64,000 nucleotides of DNA from Novispirillum itersonii (GTDB lineage: Bacteria > Pseudomonadota > Alphaproteobacteria > Rhodospirillales > Rhodospirillaceae), in contig NZ_JACIIX010000008.1 of the NCBI RefSeq assembly GCF_014205675.1, forward strand, positions 62,001 through 126,000. The letters run 5' to 3'. Under the pieces are notes generated by a model that saw only the letters and a program-made list of their open reading frames with translations, was not told the origin of the DNA and searched no databases. Positions within the stretch are counted from its first letter, which is position 1. Every line of letters begins with the position of its first letter. Made by a program: the position numbers and the translations under genes. Shown in pieces: positions 25,497-34,627 of the stretch.

Positions 25497-26660
25497 TCAG
25501 CTCCCGCTGCCGGTGGCGGCGGCCTTTTTGGTGGCCTCGACCACGGCGCTGCCGGGGATCAGGCGGGAAGCGCCGTCGCGCACCACGCGGTCCCCTTCCT
25601 TCACGCCGTCGCTCAGCACCGCCAGACCATCGGTCAGACGGGCGACGGTGACCGGGTGCATCCGGGCCTTGCTGTCGCCGTCGATGACATACACAAACGG
25701 CCCCTTCTGGCTGGCCTGTACGGCTTCCACCGGCACGGTCAGGGCATCGGCATCGGTGCGCAGGATGGCGGTGACATCAACAAACTGCCCCGGCCACAGC
25801 CGGGTGGTTTCGTTGGCGAATTCGGCCTTGGCCAGCACGGTGCCGCTCTGCTGTTCGACCTGACTGTCGATGAACACCAGCTTGCCCTGTTCCGGCGGAG
25901 TGGCGGTATCCCCCGGCACCTGAGCGGCGACACGCACCGCCCCCTGCGCCATGGCCTGCCGCAGGCCGGGCAGATTGCGTTCGGCCACCCGGAAGGAAAC
26001 CTGTATCGGGCGAAGCTGGGTCAGCGTTACCAGTGGCGTGGAATCCCCGGACCGGACCGAGGCCCCGGGCTTGACCGTCACCTCGCCGGTGCGGGCAGTC
26101 ATCGGGGCGGTGATTTTGGTGAAGCTAAGGGCGGTACGGGCGCTTTCGATGGCGGCCTGATTGGCTTTGATGGTGCCTTCCAGCGCATTGGCGGTGGCGA
26201 TGGCGGTATCATACTGCTGGCGGGGGGCCGCATTCTGGCGGACCAGCTCGGCATAGCGGGTGACGTCGCTGCGGCTTTTCTCCAGCTGGGCGCGGTCCCG
26301 TTCCAGATTGGCCTCGGCCTGCGCCAGCTGGGCCTTCAGGCTGCGGTCATCCAGCGTGAACAGCAGGTCTCCGGCCTGAACCTCCTGCCCCTCGGTGAAA
26401 TGCACCTGATCAATCACACTGTCGATGCGGGCGCGGACGGCGACGGTGGCCACTGGCTGGGCAGTGCCGATGGTGGTCAGCTTCAGGTCCACCGGCTGGC
26501 GGGTGACCGGGGCCAGAGTCACCGGAACCGGGCGCTTTTCACCGGCCGGTTTTGCCTCCGGGGCGGTGCCCTTGGCGCCCGATCCCCCCTGAGACCACCA
26601 CACGGCGGCGGCTGCCACGGCCACAAGGGCCACACCGGTCAAGATTGTGCGACGCTGCAT
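25497..26660 (-). CDS. RND efflux periplasmic adaptor (membrane fusion protein)
   Basis: 387 residues from ATG 26660, chosen because the next 18 residues (MQRRTILTGVALVAVAAA) form the expected N-terminal membrane anchor; an in-frame ATG lies further up at 26723. The lipoyl/barrel-sandwich region is seen as RARIDSVIDQVHFTEGQEVQAGDLLF split around a coiled-coil hairpin (about 95-160). Beta-barrel segments (PGASVRSG, LWPGQFVDVTAIL) follow. It bridges the RND pump to an outer membrane channel and is co-transcribed with it (5-bp gap). Confidence 0.93.
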   Translation of the reverse strand: MQRRTILTGVALVAVAAAAVWWSQGGSGAKGTAPEAKPAGEKRPVPVTLAPVTRQPVDLKLTTIGTAQPVATVAVRARIDSVIDQVHFTEGQEVQAGDLLFTLDDRSLKAQLAQAEANLERDRAQLEKSRSDVTRYAELVRQNAAPRQQYDTAIATANALEGTIKANQAAIESARTALSFTKITAPMTARTGEVTVKPGASVRSGDSTPLVTLTQLRPIQVSFRVAERNLPGLRQAMAQGAVRVAAQVPGDTATPPEQGKLVFIDSQVEQQSGTVLAKAEFANETTRLWPGQFVDVTAILRTDADALTVPVEAVQASQKGPFVYVIDGDSKARMHPVTVARLTDGLAVLSDGVKEGDRVVRDGASRLIPGSAVVEATKKAAATGSGS

Positions 26661-26926
26661 CTGCACCCACTCTGCTGTTCTGTGCTGACCGACGCCATCT
26701 CGGCCGGTGCGGTCTCTCGCCATGTCCGCAACTGTCAGGGTCCGCGACCGTCAGGCCGGTCAGGCCGCCTGTATTAGAGTCGGACTTTGCAACAAGATGC
26801 GCGTTCCGTGGCTGATTGCAACGGTTGACGGCGGTTAAATTTTGCGCACGGCGGTGTTCCACGCTATTTCCTTGTCCGGCTGCCCGAGGGGGTGGTGCGG
26901 AGTCTGCGGAACAAGGGACGAGTGCG

Positions 26927-27595
26927 ATGACCGTGCAGGACAGTCAGCTGCTGTGGGATGGGCCGGAGGATGCGGCGGCGGTGGTGATTCTGGCGCACGG
27001 TGCCGGGGCACCGATGGACAGTCCGTTCCAGGCGGCGTTGGCCGCCGGATTGGCGGCGCAGGGCCTGCGGGTGGCGCGGTTTGAATTTTCCTACATGGCG
27101 CGGCAGCGGGCGGGGGAGGGGAAGCGTCCGCCTGACCGGGAACCGGTGCTGCTCGACCGTTGGCGGGCGGTGTTGGAGCAGGTGCGCTGCGCTTACCCCG
27201 GGGTGCCGCTGGTGCTGGCCGGGAAGTCGATGGGGGGCCGCATGGCAACCCTGCTGGCGGCGGAGCACCCGCCGGGAGCGGTGGGGGTGGTGGCACTGGG
27301 CTACCCGTTCCATCCGGCGGGAAAGCCGGAGGCGGCGGAAAAGCGCCTGAAGGCCCTGATGGCGCAGCCGCTGCCGATGCTGATTGTGCAGGGCGAGCGG
27401 GATGCGCTGGGCGACCGTGCCTTTGTGATGGCGCAGACCCTGCCGCCGCAGATCCGCCTCCACTGGCTGCCCGATGGCGATCATTCCTTCAAGCCGCGCC
27501 GCAGCTCCGGCACGACCGAGGCTGCCAACTGGCAGGCGGCGGCGGATGTGGTGGCGGAATTCATCCGGGCTGTCACCGGCAGCTCAGGGACATGA
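26927..27595 (+). CDS. Alpha/beta hydrolase of the KANL3/TEX30 family
   Basis: 222 residues from ATG 26927 (AAGGGA upstream). The fold markers are ILAHGAGAPMDSPF (oxyanion region, about 19), the nucleophile elbow GKSMGGRMA (Ser about 103), an acid in VQGERDALGD (about 160) and the catalytic His in DGDHSFKPR (about 184). The family is widespread but without a well-defined substrate; members are annotated as dienelactone-hydrolase-like esterases. Cytosolic, no signal peptide. It is divergent from the efflux genes. Triad complete, so an active hydrolase is expected. Confidence 0.85.
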   Translation: MTVQDSQLLWDGPEDAAAVVILAHGAGAPMDSPFQAALAAGLAAQGLRVARFEFSYMARQRAGEGKRPPDREPVLLDRWRAVLEQVRCAYPGVPLVLAGKSMGGRMATLLAAEHPPGAVGVVALGYPFHPAGKPEAAEKRLKALMAQPLPMLIVQGERDALGDRAFVMAQTLPPQIRLHWLPDGDHSFKPRRSSGTTEAANWQAAADVVAEFIRAVTGSSGT

Positions 27596-27614
27596 TCCGG
27601 ACCGTTTTTTATCT

Positions 27615-27656
27615 GACGACATTTGCCTGATGACATTTGCCCGACGACGTTTGTCT
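27615..27656. repeat. Three tandem 14-bp repeats
   Basis: GACGACATTTGCCT, GATGACATTTGCCC and GACGACGTTTGTCT lie head to tail with an exact 14-bp period (consensus GAYGACRTTTGYCY). They lie 20 bp after the hydrolase stop and 198 bp before the ribbon-helix-helix gene. They look like iteron-type binding sites, although 14 bp is not a whole number of helical turns. Confidence 0.6.
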
Positions 27657-27853
27657 GGCTGTTGGTTTTGGTGAAAGCCCCTCGCCGGATGCTGAGGGCT
27701 ATGGCATAATATCCACGTTATAAATATGGAAATATTACAAACAGTACGGCAATAGCAAACAATGCAAAGGATCCGGCTGTTTTTGGCAGGGACAGCAAAG
27801 AGATCCGGCTGATGTCTCAGGATGGGAAGGGGGCTACCCCGTAGGAAGGTTAC

Positions 27854-28174
27854 ATGAGCAGTCACAGTGAAATGGGGGGCGGGTCCAACGCGGTGATCAA
27901 GCGCAGCGTCCGGATTGCCCGGCATTCGACATCAATCTCGCTGGAAGACAGTTTCTGGGATGCTTTGCGCGATATCGCCATGGCCCGGGGCCTGAGCCTC
28001 AATGCCCTGATCGCGGAAATTGACTCGGCCCGGGCCGGGGATGATCCGGGAAACCTGTCCAGCGCAGCCCGGGTTTATGCTCTGCAATGGTTCCGTCAGC
28101 AGGCGCAGCCGGTTGCGGCGGGGCCGGTGCCGCGGGGGGCCGGTATCGCCAACGCGGCGCAGGCCCGGGCCTGA
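27854..28174 (+). CDS. Ribbon-helix-helix domain protein (RHH_4 type)
   Basis: 106 residues with AGGAAGG upstream. The core KRSVRIARHSTSISLEDSFW (split here at about residues 16-35) followed by LRDIAMARGLSLNALIAEID is the RHH_4 fold: a beta strand that enters DNA, then two helices. Such proteins are common in alphaproteobacteria and are presumed DNA-binding dimers. The C-terminal 30 residues are low-complexity. The AT-rich stretch at 27705-27760 is its probable promoter region, and three 14-bp repeats upstream could be its own operator. Target genes unknown. Confidence 0.8.
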   Translation: MSSHSEMGGGSNAVIKRSVRIARHSTSISLEDSFWDALRDIAMARGLSLNALIAEIDSARAGDDPGNLSSAARVYALQWFRQQAQPVAAGPVPRGAGIANAAQARA

Positions 28175-28327
28175 TAGCCCGGCTGCCGGAAAGCCGCTCG
28201 TAAAGCCGGGCGGTCTGTGTTCCGGCTTGGCCCGGCAGGGGGGCAGGGCTATAAACATGGCAACGGCGGGGTGTTCCCGGGGTCTCTCCGGGCACCGCCG
28301 GTCTGCCTGTTTCTAGGGTTTTCCGCC

Positions 28328-28801
28328 ATGCCCCGCATTGATTTCTACCATCTGCACCTGTTCCGTCTGGAGCAGGCCTTGCCGCGTCTGCTTGACCGGG
28401 TGCTGAAAAGCGGTCAACGGGCCATGGTGCTGGCCGGGTCGGAAGACCGGGTGGAGGATCTGGCCCTGATGCTGTGGGAGGACCGGGCCAGCTGGCTGCC
28501 GCATGGCACCAAACGCGATGGCCGTGCCGCCGAGCAGCCGGTATGGCTGACCGATGATCCGCTGGACAATGCCAATGCGGCAACCGTGCTGGTGCTGTGT
28601 GACGGCATGGACAGCCCGCTGGCCGACTCGCTGCCCCGGACGCTCGACCTGTTCAATGGCCGGGACGAACCGGCGGTTGAGGCAGCCCGGGGCCGATGGC
28701 GACGGCATGATGGGCTGGGGCACTCCCTCTGCTACTGGCAGCAGGAAGACAGTGGCCGTTGGATCGAGAAAATGGCGAAAAATATGGCCCATGAGTCGTA
28801 A
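28328..28801 (+). CDS. holC: DNA polymerase III chi subunit
   Basis: 157 residues from ATG 28328. The start MPRIDFYHL and the following LPRLLDRVLKSGQRAMVLAGSEDRVEDLALMLW match HolC, with the conserved WLPHG (about 57), PVWLTD (about 73) and VLVLCDG (about 88). Chi binds SSB and, through psi, the clamp loader. Alphaproteobacteria keep chi but typically lack a recognisable psi. The nearby 571-residue gene starts 103 bp downstream on the same strand. Confidence 0.93.
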   Translation: MPRIDFYHLHLFRLEQALPRLLDRVLKSGQRAMVLAGSEDRVEDLALMLWEDRASWLPHGTKRDGRAAEQPVWLTDDPLDNANAATVLVLCDGMDSPLADSLPRTLDLFNGRDEPAVEAARGRWRRHDGLGHSLCYWQQEDSGRWIEKMAKNMAHES

Positions 28802-28904
28802 CACCAAAAAAGTGGATTGGCAGTGAACATATCAGATGCGACTGTGGGGCCTGAGCCGTCCTGCGGCTGATTGTTTAACCCGAGGGCAGAAGCTGGGGTT
28901 TGCC

Positions 28905-30620
28905 GTGGCACCAAAATTTACGTACGAGGTCAAGGTTTCCCGCGAGAAACGCTGGATCGTTGACCGTATTTTCATGACTGAGAGCGAAGCGCTCCAGCAT
29001 GCCGAAAAGCTGGTGAAGACCAATGCCGCCGATGCGGTGCGGGTCGAAAAGGAACGGGAGCGCCACGACGGCACCTATTCCAGCACCGTGATCTTTGACC
29101 GCACCTGTGACGGTAAGCGCAACATACAGGTTGCGATCGTCGCCATTGAATCGGCCCCGCCCTGTGCCGGGCCGGATGAACTTTATGGTCTGGATGCCCG
29201 CCTGACGATGTGGCGGATCCTGCGCAAGTATTTCGACAACGTCACCCTCAGCCCGTCAGAGATTCTGTACAACTATAATGCTCTGGCCAAGCTGATGGAC
29301 AATGACCCGCCGGTCTATCCGGCGGCGGTTGACAAGATTGCCTCGCTACAGGCTCCGGCGCTGAATGTTGACAGCCGGGTCCGCCGGGATGAGCTGTATA
29401 AGTGGATGGACGAGATTGCCCGCCGTGCCCGCAGCGCGGAGAAGGAAAAGCGTCTGTTCAAGGAAAGCCTGAAGGATTACGGCGCTCTGGCCGAAATGGC
29501 CACCCTGATCAGCGGTGGCGGCGAGGAGCGGGACCATCTGATCCGCTGCGCCATCGCGCGGGAGCTGTACACCAACCGCAACTGGCTTTCCAAGCTGGAG
29601 ATTTTGCTGTCGGCGGTTGCTCCGGGCATGAGCCATGAAGATCTGGCGATCATCGACGGTTTTGTGGCGGATATCCTTGGGTCCGCGCAGGTGATTCAGG
29701 AAATCATCGGCAGCCGGTCGACGCTGTTCAACGCCCTGATGGGGCTGATTGACCTGATGGAAGGCCGCGAGGAAGACTATCCGCCGAAGGATATGCCGGA
29801 AGTGGCGCAGGTGCTGCGGCGGATGATTGCCGATGGCAGCCTGCCGTCGGGCAGCAACGTTCTGCTGGACCGGATCAAGGCCCAGATCAGCAGCAAGCAG
29901 CCGCTCAACCGGGTCAATCCGGATAAGGAGCAGGAATCCTTTGTCACGCTGATGTCCCGCCTGTCCGGGGTCAAGGGGTTCCGGGGCGGGCCGGAAATGG
30001 CCGAGGTGCTGACCGGGCGCTGTAGCCTTCAGTTCAAGGAAGGTGGCGTGACCGGCCGCAAGCTGGCGGTCGGGGCGATGATCAATATGATCCGCGATCC
30101 GCTCCAGAAGATCCGCTACATGATCTCGATCTCTGAGACGGAAACCGGGGTGGTCTGCGCCGATGTGGTGCACAAGGCGATCCACCAGCTGAAAGATGCC
30201 ATGACGGACATCAACAAGCTGGTGCCGGGCAACCTGTCGGCGACCCGCCGCCTGATGGCGGTGACGGAGATTCAGAAGGCGCTGATGGAGTCGGTCCTGA
30301 CCGACAGTGTCCGTGATCAGCTGGTTGGCATGCTGGATGAGGTTCTGGTGACTTTCATCGAGCGGGAAGGCTTCATTGACCGTCTGGATGATCCGGAACT
30401 GGGGCTGCGGGAGCGGTCGGTCCGGCTGATCAAGTTCTGTTCGTCCGGTCTTCTGCTGGAAGGACGGGCGCTGGAACTGGCCCGGCAGCGCATTGCCGCC
30501 CATCTGCGGCAGCCGAATTTTGTTCAGCATTATGTGGAAGGTTGCCAGACGCAGGCCGAGGCGGATGAGATTCTGCGGGACCTGCATAAGCAACTGGCGA
30601 TGGCCGGATTCCGCGGGTAA
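28905..30620 (+). CDS. Large conserved-type protein of unknown function
   Basis: 571 residues from GTG 28905 (CTGGGG just upstream); an in-frame ATG at 28836 would add 23 residues. I do not recognise a family. It is mostly alpha-helical and acidic-basic mixed, without signal peptide or membrane helices. The first 90 residues (KFTYEVKVSREKRWIVDRIF ... STVIFDR) look like a small beta-rich module. The rest is helical with repeated LxxL patterns (RMIADGSLPSGSNVLLDRI, ELARQRIAAHLRQPNFVQHY). Codon use matches its neighbours. A hairpin follows the stop. It may be a regulator or scaffold; I make no functional claim. Confidence 0.75.
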   Translation: MAPKFTYEVKVSREKRWIVDRIFMTESEALQHAEKLVKTNAADAVRVEKERERHDGTYSSTVIFDRTCDGKRNIQVAIVAIESAPPCAGPDELYGLDARLTMWRILRKYFDNVTLSPSEILYNYNALAKLMDNDPPVYPAAVDKIASLQAPALNVDSRVRRDELYKWMDEIARRARSAEKEKRLFKESLKDYGALAEMATLISGGGEERDHLIRCAIARELYTNRNWLSKLEILLSAVAPGMSHEDLAIIDGFVADILGSAQVIQEIIGSRSTLFNALMGLIDLMEGREEDYPPKDMPEVAQVLRRMIADGSLPSGSNVLLDRIKAQISSKQPLNRVNPDKEQESFVTLMSRLSGVKGFRGGPEMAEVLTGRCSLQFKEGGVTGRKLAVGAMINMIRDPLQKIRYMISISETETGVVCADVVHKAIHQLKDAMTDINKLVPGNLSATRRLMAVTEIQKALMESVLTDSVRDQLVGMLDEVLVTFIEREGFIDRLDDPELGLRERSVRLIKFCSSGLLLEGRALELARQRIAAHLRQPNFVQHYVEGCQTQAEADEILRDLHKQLAMAGFRG

Positions 30621-30655
30621 GCCTCGCTGGAATTTTCGTTTATTCTCCTTTCCGT

Positions 30656-30689
30656 ATCCCACACTCTGCCGGGTGGCAGAATGTGGGAT
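30656..30689 (+). terminator. Hairpin after the unknown 571-residue gene
   Basis: ATCCCACAcTCTGCC and GGCAGAaTGTGGGAT form a 15-bp stem with one mismatch and a GGGT loop, 36 bp after the stop. No T-run follows directly, so termination efficiency is uncertain. Confidence 0.6.
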
Positions 30690-30825
30690 CCGGCAATAAA
30701 ATTCATCAAGGTGTCGCAAGGGGGACGTGCGCGCGGATGCTATGCAGGCGGTCAAATTCGCCTGCGTGGTTCCCGTGGGCGTATGGCAACCCGGGCAGGC
30801 TGTGCCCTCCTCTATGGTGACCCCG

Positions 30826-32463
30826 ATGAAGCAGAAAAAGCTTTCTGTTTACCTTGCCACTCTGGTCGCGGTGATGGCGGTCGGCACCGTCGCCACCTCA
30901 GCCTTCGGTCTGTACCTGAAGCGGGAACAGATGATCGGCGACCGTGTCGCCAGCGTCCGCCACATCGCCGACGGAACGGCAGAGATGATCCGCAGGGCTG
31001 CCACCGGCGGGGACGCCAGAACGGTTCAGCAGGCCCTGAAGGAAACCCTGCGAAACTTCCGGTTTGATAACGGCAACTACATTTTTCTGATCGACTATGA
31101 CCATTGCATGATCCTTGATCCTGCCGATCCGGCCGGGGAAGGGGAGTGCAAGCCGAACTCCGAGGTCCGGAAAAAACTGGTGGCCGCCGGTGTTGCCGGC
31201 GGCGGGACGGTGTTCTACCGGACCAAGCGCGATGGGCAGGAGGTCCCGAAGGTGGCCTATGTCGCGCAGGTGCCGCAGTGGCGGTGGACTGTCGGCGTCG
31301 GGGCCTATCTGGATGACATCAACCGTGACTTTCTGGTTGGCCTGCTGATTGAGGTGGCGGCCATCGGGGCCGTTATTGTGCTCGGCGGTCTGGCGGCATG
31401 GGGGATTTCCCGCCGGGTGCATGCCGATGTGGCCGATCTGTCAGGGGAGATGGACCGGCTGGCCGGGGGTGACCTGACGGAAGGCCGCCAGCGGGCCCTG
31501 TCGGTGCGGGAAATCAGCGGCATGGCCGACAGCCTCGGGCATCTGCGGCGGCAGCTTCAGGCCGCCCGGGCGCTGGAAGAGGAAAAGCAGCGGCGGCAGG
31601 AACAGGATCTGGCCCGTATGCAGCGGCAGACGGTGCTGACGGCTGAGTTTGACCGCCGGATGTCGGGGATGCTGGCGGTGCTGTCCGACAGCGTCACCCG
31701 CGCCGGAAAGGCGGTGACGGAACTGCGCGATGTTGCTGACCTGACCGGGCGCCAGAGCACGCAGGTCAGCACGGCGGCGGATACCTCGACCCAGAATGTG
31801 CAGGCGGTGGCCAGCGCGGCGGAGGAACTGGGGGCCTCGGTGCAGGAAATCACCCGGCAGGTCAGTGATTCCAGCCGCATTACGGCCGAGGCGGTGGCCG
31901 GGATCGAACGGGCGGAGCATGTGGTCAGCGGGCTGGCGGAGAGCGCGGCGCGGATCGGGGAGGTGGTCGGGATGATCACCGACATTGCCAGCCAGACCAA
32001 CCTGCTGGCCCTGAATGCCACCATCGAGGCGGCGCGGGCCGGAGAGGCCGGAAAGGGCTTCGCCGTGGTGGCGAATGAAGTGAAGACACTGGCGTCCCAG
32101 ACCGCCCGGGCGACGGCGGAAATTGCCGGGCAGGTGCAGGCGGTACAGGCCGCGACACTGGACAGCCGGGCGGCAATTCAGGATGTTGTGGAAACGATCC
32201 GCCGGGTCAACGCGGTGATCTCCGGCATTGCTGCCGCTGCCGAACAGCAGAGCGCGGCGACATCGGAAATCGCCCGCAGCGTCCAGAGTGCGGCGGATGG
32301 CAACCGGTCGGTGTCTGACAGTATTGCCGATGTGGCCGCTGCCGCTGGCCGGACCACCGGCAGCGCATCGGAACTGGCCGAGGTGACGGAGGCGCTGGAG
32401 CAGGAAGCCCGGTCTCTGCGCAGCAATGTGGAAACCTTTCTGGCGGATATGCGGACAGCATGA
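30826..32463 (+). CDS. Methyl-accepting chemotaxis protein with sCache_2 sensor
   Basis: 545 residues from ATG 30826. A membrane helix (about 8-28) precedes a single Cache domain (about 35-170) with [18 protein letters not shown] and [14 protein letters not shown], typical of sCache_2, which binds small carboxylates. A second helix (about 178-200) leads to HAMP and the signalling hairpin. The hairpin tip has the conserved [20 protein letters not shown] and [15 protein letters not shown]. It sits in the inner membrane and signals to CheA/CheW. The amidase gene overlaps its stop (ATGA). Confidence 0.94.
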   Translation: MKQKKLSVYLATLVAVMAVGTVATSAFGLYLKREQMIGDRVASVRHIADGTAEMIRRAATGGDARTVQQALKETLRNFRFDNGNYIFLIDYDHCMILDPADPAGEGECKPNSEVRKKLVAAGVAGGGTVFYRTKRDGQEVPKVAYVAQVPQWRWTVGVGAYLDDINRDFLVGLLIEVAAIGAVIVLGGLAAWGISRRVHADVADLSGEMDRLAGGDLTEGRQRALSVREISGMADSLGHLRRQLQAARALEEEKQRRQEQDLARMQRQTVLTAEFDRRMSGMLAVLSDSVTRAGKAVTELRDVADLTGRQSTQVSTAADTSTQNVQAVASAAEELGASVQEITRQVSDSSRITAEAVAGIERAEHVVSGLAESAARIGEVVGMITDIASQTNLLALNATIEAARAGEAGKGFAVVANEVKTLASQTARATAEIAGQVQAVQAATLDSRAAIQDVVETIRRVNAVISGIAAAAEQQSAATSEIARSVQSAADGNRSVSDSIADVAAAAGRTTGSASELAEVTEALEQEARSLRSNVETFLADMRTA

Positions 32464-33176
32464 GGATAACGGTGTGGGGGTGCGGGATGGTTCTGGTGGC
32501 CGGTCTGTCCGGCCCGGCGCAGGCCTGTGCGGTGGCGCTGGATACCGGCCATTCCCGCGACCGGATGGGGGCCACCAGTGCCCGTGGGGCCGGGGAGTGG
32601 TTCTTCAACCGCGCACTGACCGAGACCATAGCTGCCGCCCTGACCGCACAGGGGGTGAGGGCCGTTCTGATCAATCCGGAGGGCGGGCCGATTGGCCTGA
32701 CGGAGCGGACGCAGCAGGCCGCCGCCCTTGGGGCGGACCTGTTCCTGTCCGTGCATCATGATTCGGTGCAGCCGCAGTACCTGACCCCGTGGCAGGTGAA
32801 CGGAAAAGCGTTGGCTTATTCCGACCGCTTCGCCGGGTTCGGGGTGTTCGTTTCCGGCCGCAACCGTGCCTTCGCCGCCAGTCAGCGGTTTGCCGCCGGG
32901 CTGGCCGATGCCCTGATGGCGGTGCGTCTGCGGCCCAGCCTGCACCATGCCGAGCCGATTGCCGGGGAAAACCGTCCGCTGCTGGATGCCCGGCGCGGGC
33001 TGTATCAGTACGATGGTCTGGTGGTGCTGCATTCCGCCCCGATGCCTGCCGTGCTGCTGGAGGCGGCGGTGATCGTCAACCGGGCCGAAGAACAGACGGC
33101 CACCACGCCGGAATTCCGGCAGCGGGTGGCCGGGGCGGTGACGCAGGCCGTCACCGCCTTCTGCCGGTCCCCTTGA
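32460..33176 (+). CDS. N-acetylmuramoyl-L-alanine amidase (Amidase_3)
   Basis: 238 residues. The N-terminal 23 residues ([22 protein letters not shown]) are a Sec signal peptide, so it acts in the periplasm. Zinc ligands of the AmiC/CwlB fold are visible: [12 protein letters not shown] (His about 30), Glu in [10 protein letters not shown], and SVHHDS (His about 99). The catalytic Glu is in LLEAAVIVN (about 202). It cleaves the amide link between MurNAc and the stem peptide. It overlaps the chemoreceptor gene by four bases, an unusual pairing. Confidence 0.88.
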   Translation: MRITVWGCGMVLVAGLSGPAQACAVALDTGHSRDRMGATSARGAGEWFFNRALTETIAAALTAQGVRAVLINPEGGPIGLTERTQQAAALGADLFLSVHHDSVQPQYLTPWQVNGKALAYSDRFAGFGVFVSGRNRAFAASQRFAAGLADALMAVRLRPSLHHAEPIAGENRPLLDARRGLYQYDGLVVLHSAPMPAVLLEAAVIVNRAEEQTATTPEFRQRVAGAVTQAVTAFCRSP

Positions 33177-33210
33177 AGGCCGGTCCCTTAAACCCGGGGG
33201 CCTGTGTCCG

Positions 33211-34551
33211 TCAGGCCGGTCTGGTGGACTGAATCAGGGCCTTGTACCAGTCATAGGAGGACTTCGGCGTCCGGGTCTGGGTGGTGTGGTCAACATGCAC
33301 CAGCCCGAAGCGCGGGCCGTAGCCGCTGCCCCATTCAAAGGCATCCAGCAGCGACCACACGAAGTAGCCGCGCACATCGACCCCGGCATCCAGTGCCTCG
33401 GCCATTTTGGCGGTATAAAGCTCCAGATACTTGATGCGGCGGGGGTCTTCGACCCGGCCCTCGGCATTGACCGCATCGTCCCCGGCGCAGCCGTTTTCGG
33501 TCACCACCACCGGCAGTTTATAGCGGCGATGCAGCTCCAGCAGTTCATCCCGGAAGGCATCCGGCCAGACCGGCCAGCCGATGCCATGGTCCGGCGAGTC
33601 CGGCGGGGAGTCGCCCCAGCCGAAGCCCCAGGTGCTGTTGAGGTCTTCCTTGGCGAAGATCGGGCCGTAGTGGTTGAGGCCGAAGAAATCGACCGGGCGG
33701 CAGATCTGCGCCATGTCGCCACCCTGAATGTAGGGCTCCATGTCGCGGGCGATCAGCGGCGGGTAGTGGCCGAGGATCTGCGGGTCGGGGAAGGCAAGGT
33801 TCCAGTGTTCGTTCAGCAGGGCGGCGGCGCGGCGGTCGGCCTCGGTCTCCTTTTCCGGCCACACGGCCTGACGGTTGTGGACCGCGCCGATCACCGCACC
33901 CTTCACATGGCTGCGCAGCACATCCACGCCCTTGCCGTGGGCAAGGTTGACGTGATGGATCGCCCGCAGGTGGGTGGCGCGGTCGGTGATGCCTGGGGCG
34001 GCCCAGTCAATGGCGTAGCCGAACAGGGTGAAGACGGAAAATTCGTTGAAGGTGATCCACTTTTTCACCCGGTCGCCGTAGCGGCGGGCGCACAGGGTGG
34101 CGTAATCGGCAAACCATCCGGCGCAGTCGCGCTGCGCCCAGCCCCCAAGATTATGCAGGCCCTGCGGCAGATCCCAGTGGTACAGGCAGGCCCATGGTTC
34201 GATCCCGGCTTCCAGAAGGCTGTCAATCAGGCGGTCGTAAAAGTCGAGGCCCGCCTCATTCACAAAGGTCCGTCCGGTCGGCAGGATGCGCGGCCACGCC
34301 AGCGAAAAGCGGTAGGCATCCACCCCCAGCCCCTTCATCAGGGCGATGTCTTCGGGGTAGCGGTGGTAATGGTCACAGGCGGTTTCGCCGCTTTCGTTTT
34401 TGTAGACCTTGTCCTTGGTGATGGCGCGGATATCCCAGATGCTGGGGCCGCGCCCGTCTTCGTGCGCGGCCCCTTCGATCTGGTAAGCGGAGGTGGAGAC
34501 CCCCCAGGTAAAGTTTTCCCGCCAGCCGTTTTTGGGGAGTGCGCCGCTCAT
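33211..34551 (-). CDS. GH1 family beta-glucosidase
   Basis: 446 residues, standard GH1 length. FTWGVSTSAYQIEGA at the N-terminus, the acid/base glutamate in TFNEF (about 168; usually TFNEP) and the nucleophile in VTENG (about 355) are present, with YFVWSLLDAFEW near the end. It hydrolyses beta-glucosides or related aryl-glycosides in the cytosol; no signal peptide. It is downstream of fghA on the same strand with a 76-bp gap, so co-transcription is possible but no functional link is obvious. Confidence 0.95.
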   Translation of the reverse strand: MSGALPKNGWRENFTWGVSTSAYQIEGAAHEDGRGPSIWDIRAITKDKVYKNESGETACDHYHRYPEDIALMKGLGVDAYRFSLAWPRILPTGRTFVNEAGLDFYDRLIDSLLEAGIEPWACLYHWDLPQGLHNLGGWAQRDCAGWFADYATLCARRYGDRVKKWITFNEFSVFTLFGYAIDWAAPGITDRATHLRAIHHVNLAHGKGVDVLRSHVKGAVIGAVHNRQAVWPEKETEADRRAAALLNEHWNLAFPDPQILGHYPPLIARDMEPYIQGGDMAQICRPVDFFGLNHYGPIFAKEDLNSTWGFGWGDSPPDSPDHGIGWPVWPDAFRDELLELHRRYKLPVVVTENGCAGDDAVNAEGRVEDPRRIKYLELYTAKMAEALDAGVDVRGYFVWSLLDAFEWGSGYGPRFGLVHVDHTTQTRTPKSSYDWYKALIQSTRPA

Positions 34552-34627
34552 CGTTGCCTCTTCACACTGTTCCTGTGGTCTGAAACCACTGTGAAACGAG
34601 GCGGTTACGGCGTCAAGAGATGCTCCG

